NCBI RefSeq assembly: GCF_021869535.1
Contig: NW_026262593.1
Location: forward strand, 67,172,322-67,236,321
Source: Mytilus californianus
Taxonomy: Eukaryota; Mollusca; Bivalvia; Mytilida; Mytilidae
Length of the DNA: 64,000 nucleotides
Direction: 5' to 3'
Under the pieces are notes generated by a model that was not told where the DNA came from, did no database searches, and worked only from the letters and a program-made list of their open reading frames with translations. Position numbers and translations under genes: made by a program. Numbering within the stretch: position 1 is the stretch's first letter; each line of letters begins with the position of its first letter. Below, piece after piece: positions 22,185-36,289 of this stretch.

Positions 22185-25100
22185 CTCTATCATATCGTGC
22201 TTGGTCATGTATTTTTTCTTAGGTTATGTTCGGCCGTATTCGTTATGTTGTCAATCAATAATTCCTAACCCAGATCTGTGCACTTTACGCAGTACTTAAT
22301 TTTTGTTGCCCATTCCATTTGCTTTCTTATATTATTCAGGATGTACCTGTTATTAGGGGATTCAAGGACTAAAAACTCGATCATATCGTGATTGGTCATG
22401 TATTTTTTCTTTGGTAAGTTTGGTCGTTTTCGGTATGTTGGCGCTCAGTTATCCTTAACCCGGATCAGTGCACTCTGTTCAATAGTTAACTTTTGATGCC
22501 CAGTATATTAACTTTCTTGAGATATATAGGGTATACCTGTTTTTAGAGGATTCAAGGGTTAAAAACTCGATCATATCGTGCTTGGTCATGTATTTTTTCT
22601 TAGGTTATGTTCGGCCGTTTTCGGTATGTTGTCAATCAATAATTCTTGACCAGGATCTGTGCACTTTAGTCACTACGTAACTTTCGTTGCCCATTCCGTT
22701 TGCTGTCTTATTTTATTCAGGATGTACCTGTTATTAGGGGATTCTAGGGCTAAAAACTCGATCATATCGTGCTTGGTCATGTATTTTTTCTTTGGTAAGT
22801 TCGACCGTTTTCGGTATGTTGGCTCTCAGTAATCCTCATTCCGGATCAGTGCACTCTATTCAATACTAAAATTTTGTTGCTCAGTATATTAGATGTCTTG
22901 AGATATATAGGGTATACCTGTTTTTAGAGGATTCAAGGGAGCAAAACTCGATCATATCGTGCTTGGTCAGATATTTTTTTCGGTTAGGTTCGGCCGTTTT
23001 CGGTATGTTGTCAATCAATAATCCTTAACCTGGATCTGTGCACTTTATGCAGTGCTTAACGTTTGTTGCCCAGTCCATTTGCTTTCTTATGATATATAGG
23101 ATATACCTGTTTTTAGGGGATTCAAGGGCTAAAAACTCGATCATATCGTGCATGGTCATGTATTTTTTCTTTGGTAAGTTTGGCTGTTTCCGGTATGTTG
23201 GCGCTCAGTTATCCTTAACCAGGAACTGTGCACTCTGTTCAATACTTAACTTTTGTTGCCCAGTATATCAGTTTTCTTGGGTTATAAAGAGTTTACCTGT
23301 TTTCAGAGGATTCAAGGGTTCAAAACTCGATCATGTCGTTCTTTGTCATGTATTTACTCTTATGTTAGGTTCGGCCGTTTTCGGTATGTTGTCAATCAAG
23401 TATCCTTAACCCTGATCTGTGCACTTTATTCAGTACTTAACGTTTGTTGCCCAGTCCATTTGCTTTCTTAGGATATATAGTATATACCTGTTATAAGGGG
23501 ATTCAAGGGCAAAAAACTCAATCTTATCGTGCTTGGTCATGTATTTTTTCCTTTGGTAAGTTTGACCGTTTTCGGTATGTTTGCGCTCAGTTATCATTAA
23601 CCCGGATCAGTGCACTTTAATCCGTACTTAACTTCTGCTGCCCTGTCCATTTACTTTCTTAGGATATATATAGGATATACCTGTTATTAAAGGATTCAAG
23701 GGCTGAAAACTCGATCACATCGTGCTTGGACATGTATTATTTCTATTGGAATTTTGGCCGTTTTCGATATGTTGGCGCTCAGTTCTCCTTAACCCGGACC
23801 AGTGCACTCTGTTCAATACTTAACATTTATTGCCCAGTATATTATCTTTCTTGGGATATATAGGGTATATCCGTTTTTAGAGGATTCAAGGGTTCAAAAC
23901 TCGATCATATTGTACTTGGTCATGTATTTTTCTTAGGTTAGGTTCGGCCCTTTTCGGTATACTAGTATTGTCAATCAATAATCCCTAAACCGGATCTGTG
24001 CCCTTTATTCAGCACTTACCTTTTGTTGCCTAGTTCATTTGCTTTCTTAAGATATGTAGGACATACCTGTTATTAGAGGGTTCAAGGGCTAAAAACTCGA
24101 TCATATCGTGATTGGTCATGTAATTTTTCTTTGGTAAGTTTTGCCGTTTTCGGTATGTTGGCGCTCAGTTATCCTTAACCCGGATCATTGCACTCTGTTC
24201 AATACTTAACTTTTGTGGCCCAGTATATTAGATTTCTTGGAATATATAGGATATAACTGTTTTTAGATGATTCAAGGTTTCAAAACTCGATCACATCGTG
24301 CTTGGTCATGTATTTTTTCTTTGGTAAGTTGGCCGTTTTCGGTATGTTGGCGCTCAGTAATCCTTAACCCAGATCAGTGCACTCTGTTAAATCCTTTACT
24401 TTTGTTGCCTTGTCCATTTGCTTCCTTCACGTATAGAGGATATGCCTGTTATTAGGGTACTAAAGGTCTAAAAACTCGATCATATCGTGCTTGGTCGTGT
24501 ATTTTTTCTTTGGTAAGTTTTGCCGTTTTCGGTATGTTGGTGCTCAGTAATCCTTAACCCGGATCAGTGCAGTCTGTTCAATACTAAATTTTTGTGGCCC
24601 AGTATATTAGATTTCATGGGATATATAGGGTATACCTGTTTTTAGAGGATTCAAGGGTTGAGAATTCGATCATATCGTGCTTGCCCATGTTTTTTTTCTT
24701 AGGTTAGGTTCGGCCGTTATCGATATGTTGTCAATCAATAATCCTTAATCGGGATCTGTACACTTTATTCAGTAGATAACTTCTACTGTCCATTCCATTT
24801 GCTTTCTTATGATATATATAGAGATTATATACCTGTTATTAAAGGGTTCAAGGGCTAAAAACTCGATCATATCGTGCTTGGTCATGTATTTTTTCTTTGG
24901 TGAGTTTGACCGTTTTCGGTATGTTGGCGCTCAGTAATCCTTAACCCGGACCAGTGCACTCTGTTCAATACTTAACATTTATTGCCCAGTATATTATCTT
25001 TCTTGGGATATATAGGGTATATCCGTTTTTTGAGGATTCAAGGGTTCAAAACTCGATCATATTGTGCTTGGTCATGTATTTTTTCTTAGGTTAGGTTCAG

Positions 25101-26381
25101 CCGTTTTCGATATGTTGTCAATCAATATTCCTTAACCCGGATCTGTACACTTTATTCAGTACTTAACTATTGTTGCCCATTTCATTTGCTTTATTAGGAT
25201 ATATAGGATATACATGTTATTAGGGGATTCAAGGTCTAAAAACTCAATCATATCGTGCTTGGTCAGGTATTTTTTCTTAGGTTATGTTCGGCGATTTTCG
25301 GTATGTTGTCAGTCAATTTTCCTTAACCCGGATCTGTGCAATTTATTCAGTGCTTAACTTTTGTTGCCGAATCCATTTGCTGTCTTAGGATATATAGGAT
25401 ATACCTGTTATTAGGGTATTCCAGGGCTAAAAACTAGATCATATCATGCTTGTTCATGTATTTTTTATTTGGTAAGTTCGACCGTTTTCGGTATGTTGGT
25501 GCTCAGTAATCCTAAACCCGGATCAGTGCACTCTATTCAATATTTTACTTTTTTTGCCCAGTATATTAGCTTTCAAGGGATATATACCTGTTTTAAGAGG
25601 ATTCACGGGTGCAAAACTCGATCATATCGTGCTTAGTCATGTATTTTTTCTTAGGTTAGGTTCGGCCGTTTTCGGTATGTTGTCAATCAATATTCCTTAA
25701 CCAGGATCTGTGCACTTAATTCAGTACTTAGCTGTTGTTTCTCAGTCCATTTGCTCTCTAAGGATATATAGGATATAACTGTTATTAGTGGATTCAAGGG
25801 ATAAAAACTCGATTATATCGTGCTTGGTCATGTATTTTCTCTTTGGTAAGTTCGACCGTTTTCGGTATGTTGGTGCTGAGTAATCCTTAACCCAGATCAG
25901 TGCACTCTGTTCAATACTTAACTTTTGTTGCCTAGTATATTAGCTTTCTTGGGATATATAGGGTTTACCTGTTTTTAGGGGATTCACGGGTGCAAAACTC
26001 GATCATGTCGTGCTTGGTCATATGTATTTTTTCTTAGGTTTGGTTTGGCCGTTTTCGGTATGTTGTCAATCAATAATCCTTAACCCGGATCTGTGCACTT
26101 TATTTAGTACTTAACTTTTGTTTATTAGTCCATTTGCTTTTTTAGGATATATAGGATATACCTGCTTTTAGTGGATTCAAGGGCTAAAAACTCGATTATA
26201 TCGTGCTTGGTGATGTATTTTTTCTTTGGTAAGTTCGACCGCTTTCGGTATGTTGGTGCTCAGTAATCCATAACCCAGATCAGTGCAATCTGTTCAATAC
26301 TTAACTTTGGTTGCCCAGTATATTAGTTTTCTTGGGATACATAGGATATACTTGTTTTTAGAGGATTCATGGGGTTCAAAA
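22185..26381 (+). repeat. HOR variant with 22 monomers, two one-monomer deletions
   Basis: m1 22185, m2, m3, m4 22757, m5, m6, m7 23326, hybrid m8/m9 23517, m10 23710, m11 23900, m12 24096, hybrid m13/m14 24286, m15 24475, m16 24665, m17 24862, m18 25052, m19 25243, m20 25434, m21, m22, m23, m24 26191. The two hybrids each remove exactly one monomer length: m8 front with m9 body (ATCCGTACTTAAC), and m13 front with m14 body (GTTAAATCC). Otherwise the order is canonical, so it is the second-best witness of the 24-mer. Confidence 0.85.
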
Positions 26382-28090
26382 CTCTATCATATCGTGCTTG
26401 GTCATGTATTTTTTCTTAGGATATGTTCGGCCGTTTTCGTTATGTTGTCAATCAATAATTCCTAACCCAGATCTGTGCACTTTATGCAGTACTTAATTTT
26501 TGTTGCCCATTCCATTTGCTTTCTTATGTTATTCAGGATGTACCTGTTATTAGGGGATTCTAGGACTAAAAACTCGATCATATCGTGATTGGTCATGTAT
26601 TTTTTCTTTGGTAAGTTTGGTTGTTTTCGGTATGTTGGCGCTCAGTTATCCTTAACCCGGATCAGTGCACTCTGTTCAATAGTTAACTTTTGATGCCCAG
26701 TATATTAACTTTCTTGAGATATACAGGGTATACCTGTTTTTAGAGGATTCAAGGGTTCAAAACTCGATCATATCGTGCTTGGTCATGTATTTTTTCTTAG
26801 GTTATGTTCGGCCGTTTTCGGTATGTTGTCAATCAATAATTCTTAACCCGGATCTGTGCACTTTAGTCACTACGTAACTTTCGTTGTCCATTCCGTTTGC
26901 ATTCTTATTTTATTCAGGATGTACCTGTTATTAGGGGATTCTAGGGCTAAAAACTCGATCATATCGTGCTTGGTCATGTATTTTTTATTTGGTAAGTTCG
27001 ACCGTTTTCGGTATGTTGGTGCTCAGTAATCCTTAACCCGGATCAGTGCACTCTAATCAATATTTTACTTTTTTGCCCAGTATATTAGCTTTCAAGGGAT
27101 ATATACCTGTTTTAAGAGGATAAACGGGTGCAAAACTGGATCATATCGTGCTTAGTCATGTATTTTTTCTTAGGTTAGGTTCGGCCGTTTTCGGTATGTT
27201 GTCAATCAATATTCCTTAACCAGGATCTGTGCACTTAATTCAGTACTTAGCTGTTGTTTCTCAGTCCATTTGCTCTCTAAGGATATATAGGATATACCTG
27301 TTATTAGTGGATTCAAGGGCTAAAAACTCGATTATATCGTGCTTGGTCATGTATTTTCTCTTTGGTAAGTTCGACCGTTTTCGGTATGTTGGTGCTGAGT
27401 AATCCTTAACCCAGATCAGTGCACTCTGTTCAATACTTAACTTTTGTTGCCTAGTATATTAGCTTTCTTGGTATATTTAGGGTTTACCTGTTTTTAGGGG
27501 ATTCACGGGTGCAAAACTCGATCATGTCGTGCTTGGTCATATGTATTTTTTCTTAGGTTTGGTTTGGCCGTTTTCGGTATGTTGTCAATCAATAATCCTT
27601 AACCCGGATCTGTGCACTTTGTTTAGTACTTAACTTTTGTTTATTAGTCCATTTGCTTTTTTAGGATATATAGGATATACCTGTTTTTAGTGGATTCAAG
27701 GGCTAAAAACTCGATTATATCGTGCTTGGTGATGTATTTTTTCTTTGGTAAGTTCGACCGCTTTCGGTATGTTGGTGCTCAGTAATCCATAACCCAGATC
27801 AGTGCAATCTGTTCAATACTTAACTTTGGTTGCCCAGTATATTAACTTTCTTGAGATATATAGGGTATACCTGTTTTTAGAGGATTCAAGGGTTAAAAAC
27901 TCGATCATATCGTGCTTGGTCATGTATTTTTTCTTAGGTTATGTTCATCCGTTTTCGGTATGTTGTCAATCAATAATTCTTAACCAGGATCTGTGCACTT
28001 TAGTCACTACGTAACTTTCGTTGCCCATTCCGTTTGCTTTCTTATTTTATTCAGGATGTACCTGTTATTAGGGGATTCAAGGGCTAAAAA
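26382..28090 (+). repeat. m1-m3, m20-m23, m24/m2 hybrid, m3
   Basis: m1 26382, m2 26573, m3 26763, m20 26954, m21 27136, m22 27327, m23 27517, hybrid 27710, m3 27900. The hybrid starts as m24 (CGACCGCTTTCGG, AATCCATAACCC) and ends as m2 (ATTAACTTTCTTGAG). The m3 at 27900 ends with GGATTCAAGGGC and a GTGCATGG anchor, as m5 does, and so leads to m6. Confidence 0.8.
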
Positions 28091-29430
28091 CTCGATCATA
28101 TCGTGCATGGTCATGTATTTTTTCTTTGGTAAGTTTGGCTGTTTCCGGTATGTTGGCGCTCAGTTATCCTTAACCAGGAACTGTGCACTCTTTTCAATAC
28201 TTAACTTTTGTTGCCCAGTATATCAGTTTTCTTGGGTTATAAAGAGTTTACCTGTTTTTAGAGGATTCAAGGGTTCAAAACTCGATCATGTCGTTCTTTG
28301 TCATGTATTTACTCTGATGTTAGGTTCGGCCGTTTTCGGTATGTTGTCAATCAAGTATCCTTAACCCTGATCTGTGCACTTTATTCAGTACTTAACGTTT
28401 GTTGCCCAGTCCATTTGCTTTCTTAGGATATATAGGATATACCTGTTATATGGGGATTCAAGGGCAAAAAACTCAATCTTATCGTGCTTGGTCATGTATT
28501 TTTTCTTTGGTAAGTTTGACCGTTTTCGGTATGTTTGCGCTCAGTTATCATTAACCCGGATCAGTGCACTCTGTTCAGTATTAAACGTTTGTTGCCTAGT
28601 ATATTAGCTTTCTTGAGATATATAGGGTATACCTGTTTTTAGAGAATTCAAGGGTTCAAAACACGATCATATCGTGCTTGGTCATGTATTTTTTCTTATG
28701 TTAGGTTCGGCCGTTTTCGTTATGTTGTCAATCAATAATCCTTAACCCGGATCTGTGAACTTTATTCCGTACTTAACTTCTGCTGCCCTGTCCATTTGCT
28801 TTCTTAGGATATTTATAGGATATACCTGTTATTAAAGGATTCAAGGGCTGAAAACTCGATCACATCGTGCTTGGACATGTATTATTTCTTTTGGAATTTT
28901 GGCCGTTTTCGATATGTTGGCGCTCAGTTCTCCTTAACCCGGACCAGTGCACACTGTTCAATACTTAACATTTATTGCCCAGTATATTATCTTTCTTGGG
29001 ATATATAGGGTATATCCGTTTTTAGAGGATTAAAGGGTTCAAAACTCGATCATATTGTACTTGGTCATGTATTTTTCTTAGGTTAGGTTCGGCCCTTTTC
29101 GGTATACTAGTATTGTCAATCAATAATCCCTCAACCGGATCTGTGCCCTTTATTCAGCACTTACCTTGTGTTGCCTAGTTCATTTGCTTTCTTAAGATAT
29201 GTAGGACATACCTGTTATTAGAGGGTTCAAGGGCTAAAAACTCGATCATATCGTGATTGGTCATGTAATTTTTCTTTGGTAAGTTTTGCCGTTTTCGGTA
29301 TGTTGGCGCTCAGTTATCCTTAACCCGGATCATTTCACTCTGTTCAATACTTAACTTTTGTGACCCAGTATATTAGATTTCTTGGGATATATAGGATATA
29401 ACTGTTTTTAGATGATTCAAGGTTTCAAAA
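28091..29430 (+). repeat. Canonical run m6-m12
   Basis: m6 28091, m7 28281, m8 28472, m9 28662, m10 28855, m11 29045, m12 29241. m7 ends with CTGTTATATGGGG, as in the type unit at about 16255. m12 is followed by m2 rather than m13. Confidence 0.83.
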
Positions 29431-31331
29431 CTCGATCACATCGTGCTTGGTCATGTATTTTTTCTTTGGTAAGTTTGGTTGTTTTCGGTATGTTGGCGCT
29501 CAGTTATCCTTAACCCGGATCAGTGCACTCTGTTCAATAGTTAACTTTTGATGCCCAGTATATTAACTTTCTTGAGATATACAGGGTATACCTGTTTTTA
29601 GAGGATTCAAGGGTTCAAAACTCGATCATATCGTGCTTGGTCATGTATTTTTTCTTAGGTTATGTTCGGCCGTTTTCGGTATGTTGTCAATCAATAATTC
29701 TTAACCCGGATCTGTGCACTTTAGTCACTACGTAACTTTCGTTGCCCATACCGTTTGCTTTCTTATTTTATTCAGGATGTACCTGTTATTAGGGGATTCT
29801 AGGGCTAAAAACTCGATCATATCGTGCTTGGTCATGTATTTTTTATTTGGTAAGTTCGACCGTTTTCGGTATGTTGGTGCTCAGTAATCCTTAACCCGGA
29901 TCAGTGCACTCTATTCAATATTTTACTTTTTTTGCCCAGTATATGAGCATTTAAGGGATATATACCTGTTTTAAGAGGATTCACGGGTGCAAAACTCGAT
30001 CATATCGTGCTTAGTCATGTATTTTTTCTTAGGTTAGGTTCGGCCGTTTTCGGTATGTTGTCAATCAATATTCCTTAACCAGGATCTGTGCACTTAATTT
30101 AGTACTTAGCTGTTGTTTCTCAGTCCATTTGCTCTCTAAGGATATATAGGATATACCTGTTATTAGTGGATTCAAGGGCTAAAAACTCGATTATATCGTG
30201 CTTGGTCATGTATTTTCTCTTTGGTAAGTTCGACCGTTTTCGGTATGTTGGTGCTGAGTAATCCTTAACCCAGATCAGTGCACTCTGTTCAATACTTAAC
30301 TTTTGTTGCCCAGTATATTAGCTTTCTTGGTATATATAGGGTTTACCTGTTTTTAGGGGATTCACGGGTGCAAAACTCGATCATGTCGTGCTTGGTCATA
30401 TGTATTTTTTCTTAGGTTTGGTTTGGCCGTTTTCGGTATGTTGTCAAGCAATAATCCTTAACCCGGATCTGTGCACTTTATTTAGTACTTACCTTTTTTT
30501 ATTAGTCCATTTGCTTTTTTAGGATATATAGGATATACCTGTTTTTAGTGGATTCAAGGGCTAAAAACTCGATTATATCGTGCTTGGTCATGTATTTTTT
30601 CTTTGGTAAGTTCGACCGCTTTCGGTATGTTGGTGCTCAGTAATCCATAACCCAGATCAGTGCAATCTGTTCAATACTTAACTTTGGTTGCCCAGTATAT
30701 TAGTTTTCTTGGGAAATATAGGATATACTTGTTTTTAGAGGATTCATGGGGTTCAAAACTCTATCATATCGTGCTTGGTCATGTATTTTTTCTCAGGTTA
30801 TGTTCGGCCGTTTTCGTTATGTTGTCAATCAATAATTCCTAACCCAGATCTGTGCACTTTATGCAGTACTTAATTTTTGTTGCCCATTCCATTTGCTTTC
30901 TTATGTTATTCAGGATGTACCTGTTATTAGAGGGTTCTAGGACTAAAAACTCGATCATATCGTGAATGGTCATGTATTTTTTCTTTGGTAAGTTTGGTTG
31001 TTTTCGGTATGTTGGCGCTCAGTTATCCTTAACCCGGATCAGTGCACTCTGTTCAATAGTTAACTTTTGATGCCCAGTATACTAACTTTCTTGAGATATA
31101 TAGGGTATACCTCTTTTTAGAGGATTCAAGGGTTAAAAACTCGATCATATCGTGCTTGGTCATGTATTTTTTTCTTAGGTTATGTTCGGCCGTTTTCGGT
31201 ATGTTGTCAATCAATAATTCTTAACCAGAATATGTGAACTTTAGTCACTACGTAACTTTCGTTGCCCATTCCGTTTGCTTTCTTATTTTATTCAGGATGT
31301 ACCTGTTATTAGGGGATTCTAGGGCTAAAAA
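29431..31331 (+). repeat. m2, m3, m20-m24, m1-m3
   Basis: m2 29431, m3 29621, m20 29812, m21 29995, m22 30186, m23 30376, m24 30568, m1 30759, m2 30950, m3 31140. m20 here has TATGAGCATTTAAGGG, the variant also seen at about 4815 and 6900, linking this copy to the 2,088-bp duplication. Confidence 0.82.
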
Positions 31332-33810
31332 CTCGATCATATCGTGCTTGGTCATGTATTTTTTCTTTGGTAAGTTCGACCGTTTTCGTTATGTTGGCTC
31401 TCAGTAATCCTCATTCCGGATCAGTGCACTCTATTCAATACTAAAATTTTGTTGCTCAGTATATTAGATGTCTTGAGATATATAGGGTATACCTGTTTTT
31501 AGAGGATTGAAGGGAGCAAAACTCGATCATATCGTGCTTGGTCAGATATTTTTTTCGGTTAGGTTCGGCCGTTTTCGGTATGTTGTCAATCAATAATCCT
31601 TAACCTGGATCTGTGCACTTTATGCAGTGCTTAACGTTTGTTGCCAAGTCCATTTGCTTTCTTATGATATATAGGATATACCTGTTTTTAGGGGATTCAA
31701 GGGCTAAAAACTCGATCATATCGTGCATGGTCATGTATTTTTTCTTTGGTAAGTTTGGCTGTTTCCGGTATGTTGGCGCTCAGTTATCCTTAACCAGGAA
31801 CTGTGCACTCTTTTCAATACTTAACTTTTGTTGCCCAGTATATCAGTTTTCTTGGGTTATAAAGAGTTTACCTGTTTTTAGAGGATTCAAGGGTTCAAAA
31901 CTCGATCATGTCGTTCTTTGTCATGTATTTACTCTTATGTTAGGTTCGGCCGTTTTCGGTATGTTGTCAATCAAGTATCCTTAACCCTGATCTGTGCACT
32001 TTATTCAGTACTTAACGTTTGTTGCCCAGTCCATTTGCTTTCCTAGGATATATAGGATATACCTGTTATAAGGGGATTCAAGGGCAAAAAACTCAATCTT
32101 ATCGTGCTTGGTCATGTATTTTTTCTTTGGAAAGTTTGACCGTTTTCGGTATGTTTGCGCTCAGTTATCATTAACCCGGATCAGTGCACTCTGTTCAGTA
32201 TTAAACGTTTGTTGCCTAGTATATTAGTTTTCTTGGGATATATAGGGTATACCTGTTTTTAGAGAATTCAAGGGTTCAAAACACGATCATATCGTGCTTG
32301 GTCATGTATTTTTTCTTATGTTAGGTTCGGCCGTTTTCGTTATGTTGTCAATCAATAATCCTTAACCCGGATCTGTGCACTTTATTCCGTACTTAACTTC
32401 TGCTGCCCTGTCCATTTGCTTTCTTATGATATATATAGGATATACCTGTTATTAAAGGATTCAAGGGCTGAAAACTCGATCACATCGTGCTTGGACATGT
32501 ATTATTTCTTTTGGAATTTTGGCCGTTTTCGATATGTTGGCGCTCAGTTCTCCTTAACCCGGATCAGTGCACTCTGTTCAATACTTAACATTTATTGCCC
32601 AGTATATTATCTTTCTTGGGATATATAGGGTATATCCGTTTTTAGAGGATTCAAGGGTTCAAAACTCGATCATATTGTACTTGGTCATGTATTTTTCTTA
32701 GGTTAGGTTCGGCCCTTTTCGGTATACTAGTATTGTCAATCAATAATCCCTAAACCGGATCTGTGCCCTTTATTCAGCACTTACCTTTTGTTGCCTAGTT
32801 CATTTGCTTTCTTAAGATATGTAGGACATACCTGTTATTAGAGGGTTCAAGGGCTAAAAACTCGATCATATCGTGATTGGTCATGTAATTTTTCTTTGGT
32901 AAGTTTTGCCGTTTTCGGTATGTTGGCGCTCAGTTATCCTTAACCCGGATCATTGCACTCTGTTCAATACTTAACTTTTGTGGCCCAGTATATTAGATTT
33001 CTTGGGATATATAGGATATAACTGTTTTTAGATGATTCAAGGTTTCAAAACTCGATCACATCGTGCTTGGTCATGTATTTTTTCTTTGGTAAGTTGGCCG
33101 TTTTCGGTATGTTGGCGCTCAGTAATCCTTATTCAGGAACTGTGCACTTTATTCAGTACTTAACTTCTATTGCCCAGTCGATTTGCCTTCTTAGGATATA
33201 TAGGATATACCTGTCATTAGGGGATTCAAGAGCTGTAAACTCGATCATATCGTGCTTGGACATGTAATTTTTCTTTTGGAATTTTGGCGGTTTTCGATAT
33301 GTTGGCGCTCGGTTATCCTTAACCCAGATCAGTGCACTCTGTTAAATCCTTTACTTTTGTTGCCTTGTCCATTTGCTTTCTTCACGTATAGAGGATATGC
33401 CTGTTATTAGGGTACTAAAGGTCTAAAAACTCGATCTTATCGTGCTTGGTCGTGTATTTTTTCTTTGGTAAGTTTTGCCGTTTTCGGTATGTTGGTGCTC
33501 AGTAATCCTTAACCCGGATCAGTGCAGTCTGTTCAATACTAAACTTTTGTGGCCCAGTATATTATCTTTCTTGGGATATATAGGGTATACCTGTTTTTAG
33601 AAGATTCAAGGGTTGAGAATTCGATCATATCGTGCTTGCCCATGTATTTTTTCTTAGGTTAGGTTCAGCCGTTTTCGATATGTTGTCAATCAATATTCCT
33701 TAACCCGGATCTGTACACTTTATTCAGTACTTAACTATTGTTGCCCATTTCATTTGCTTTATTAGGATATATAGGATATACATGTTATTAGGGGATTCAA
33801 GGTCTAAAAA
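31332..33810 (+). repeat. 2,479-bp tandem duplication, copy 1 (13 monomers)
   Basis: m4 31332, m5 31522, m6 31711, m7 31901, m8 32092, m9 32282, m10 32475, m11 32665, m12 32861, m13 33051, m14 33240, m15 33430, hybrid m16/m18 33620. The hybrid has the m16 anchor but the m18 body (CAGCCGTTTTCGATATG, ACTATTG), so m16's body and m17 are missing. Private variants shared with copy 2: CGTTATGTTGGCTCTC in m4, GGATTGAAGG, TGCCAAGTCC in m5, TTTCCTAGG in m7, TGATCAGG at the end. Confidence 0.9.
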
Positions 33811-36289
33811 CTCAATCATATCGTGCTTGATCAGGTATTTTTTCTTTGGTAAGTTCGACCGTTTTCGTTATGTTGGCTCTCAGTAATCCTCATTCCGGAT
33901 CAGTGCACTCTATTCAATACTAAAATTTTGTTGCTCAGTATATTAGATGTCTTGAGATATATAGGGTATACCTGTTTTTAGAGGATTGAAGGGAGCAAAA
34001 CTCGATCATATCGTGCTTGGTCAGATATTTTTTTCGGTTAGGTTCGGCCGTTTTCGGTATGTTGTCAATCAATAATCCTTAACCTGGATCTGTGCACTTT
34101 ATGCAGTGCTTAACGTTTGTTGCCAAGTCCATTTGCTTTCTTATGATATATAGGATATACCTGTTTTTAGGGGATTCAAGGGCTAAAAACTCGATCATAT
34201 CGTGCATGGTCATGTATTTTTTCTTTGGTAAGTTTGGCTGTTTCCGGTATGTTGGCGCTCAGTTATCCTTAACCAGGAACTGTGCACTCTTTTCAATACT
34301 TAACTTTTGTTGCCCAGTATATCAGTTTTCTTGGGTTATAAAGAGTTTACCTGTTTTTAGAGGATTCAAGGGTTCAAAACTCGATCATGTCGTTCTTTGT
34401 CATGTATTTACTCTTATGTTAGGTTCGGCCGTTTTCGGTATGTTGTCAATCAAGTATCCTTAACCCTGATCTGTGCACTTTATTCAGTACTTAACGTTTG
34501 TTGCCCAGTCCATTTGCTTTCCTAGGATATATAGGATATACCTGTTATAAGGGGATTCAAGGGCAAAAAACTCAATCTTATCGTGCTTGGTCATGTATTT
34601 TTTCTTTGGAAAGTTTGACCGTTTTCGGTATGTTTGCGCTCAGTTATCATTAACCCGGATCAGTGCACTCTGTTCAGTATTAAACGTTTGTTGCCTAGTA
34701 TATTAGTTTTCTTGGGATATATAGGGTATACCTGTTTTTAGAGAATTCAAGGGTTCAAAACACGATCATATCGTGCTTGGTCATGTATTTTTTCTTATGT
34801 TAGGTTCGGCCGTTTTCGTTATGTTGTCAATCAATAATCCTTAACCCGGATCTGTGCACTTTATTCCGTACTTAACTTCTGCTGCCCTGTCCATTTGCTT
34901 TCTTATGATATATATAGGATATACCTGTTATTAAAGGATTCAAGGGCTGAAAACTCGATCACATCGTGCTTGGACATGTATTATTTCTTTTGGAATTTTG
35001 GCCGTTTTCGATATGTTGGCGCTCAGTTCTCCTTAACCCGGATCAGTGCACTCTGTTCAATACTTAACATTTATTGCCCAGTATATTATCTTTCTTGGGA
35101 TATATAGGGTATATCCGTTTTTAGAGGATTCAAGGGTTCAAAACTCGATCATATTGTACTTGGTCATGTATTTTTCTTAGGTTAGGTTCGGCCCTTTTCG
35201 GTATACTAGTATTGTCAATCAATAATCCCTAAACCGGATCTGTGCCCTTTATTCAGCACTTACCTTTTGTTGCCTAGTTCATTTGCTTTCTTAAGATATG
35301 TAGGACATACCTGTTATTAGAGGGTTCAAGGGCTAAAAACTCGATCATATCGTGATTGGTCATGTAATTTTTCTTTGGTAAGTTTTGCCGTTTTCGGTAT
35401 GTTGGCGCTCAGTTATCCTTAACCCGGATCATTGCACTCTGTTCAATACTTAACTTTTGTGGCCCAGTATATTAGATTTCTTGGGATATATAGGATATAA
35501 CTGTTTTTAGATGATTCAAGGTTTCAAAACTCGATCACATCGTGCTTGGTCATGTATTTTTTCTTTGGTAAGTTGGCCGTTTTCGGTATGTTGGCGCTCA
35601 GTAATCCTTATTCAGGAACTGTGCACTTTATTCAGTACTTAACTTCTATTGCCCAGTCGATTTGCCTTCTTAGGATATATAGGATATACCTGTCATTAGG
35701 GGATTCAAGAGCTGTAAACTCGATCATATCGTGCTTGGACATGTAATTTTTCTTTTGGAATTTTGGCGGTTTTCGATATGTTGGCGCTCGGTTATCCTTA
35801 ACCCAGATCAGTGCACTCTGTTAAATCCTTTACTTTTGTTGCCTTGTCCATTTGCTTTCTTCACGTATAGAGGATATGCCTGTTATTAGGGTACTAAAGG
35901 TCTAAAAACTCGATCTTATCGTGCTTGGTCGTGTATTTTTTCTTTGGTAAGTTTTGCCGTTTTCGGTATGTTGGTGCTCAGTAATCCTTTACCCGGATCA
36001 GTGCAGTCTGTTCAATACTAAACTTTTGTGGCCCAGTATATTATCTTTCTTGGGATATATAGGGTATACCTGTTTTTAGAAGATTCAAGGGTTGAGAATT
36101 CGATCATATCGTGCTTGCCCATGTATTTTTTCTTAGGTTAGGTTCAGCCGTTTTCGATATGTTGTCAATCAATATTCCTTAACCCGGATCTGTACACTTT
36201 ATTCAGTACTTAACTATTGTTGCCCATTTCATTTGCTTTATTAGGATATATAGGATATACATGTTATTAGGGGATTCAAGGTCTAAAAA
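33811..36289 (+). repeat. 2,479-bp tandem duplication, copy 2
   Basis: Every anchor from m5 34001 to the m16/m18 hybrid 36099 lies 2,479 bp after its partner. The only base difference I noticed is at 33511 (A) against 35990 (T). The joint is at about 33836-33845, where the m18 end (TGATCAGGTATTTTTTCT) passes into m4 (TTTGGTAAG). The near-identity means a very recent duplication, or an assembly artefact. Confidence 0.9.

Noticed and set aside
23253..23471. Hydrophobic, Leu/Phe/Tyr-rich peptides resembling membrane segments
   Set aside because: The composition follows from T-rich DNA read in frame, so apparent membrane helices are expected by chance.
31332..36289. Calling the 2,479-bp duplication an assembly error outright
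   Set aside because: At least one base difference separates the copies and the joint is in register, so a real recent duplication is equally likely; kept as a finding with read-level tests.
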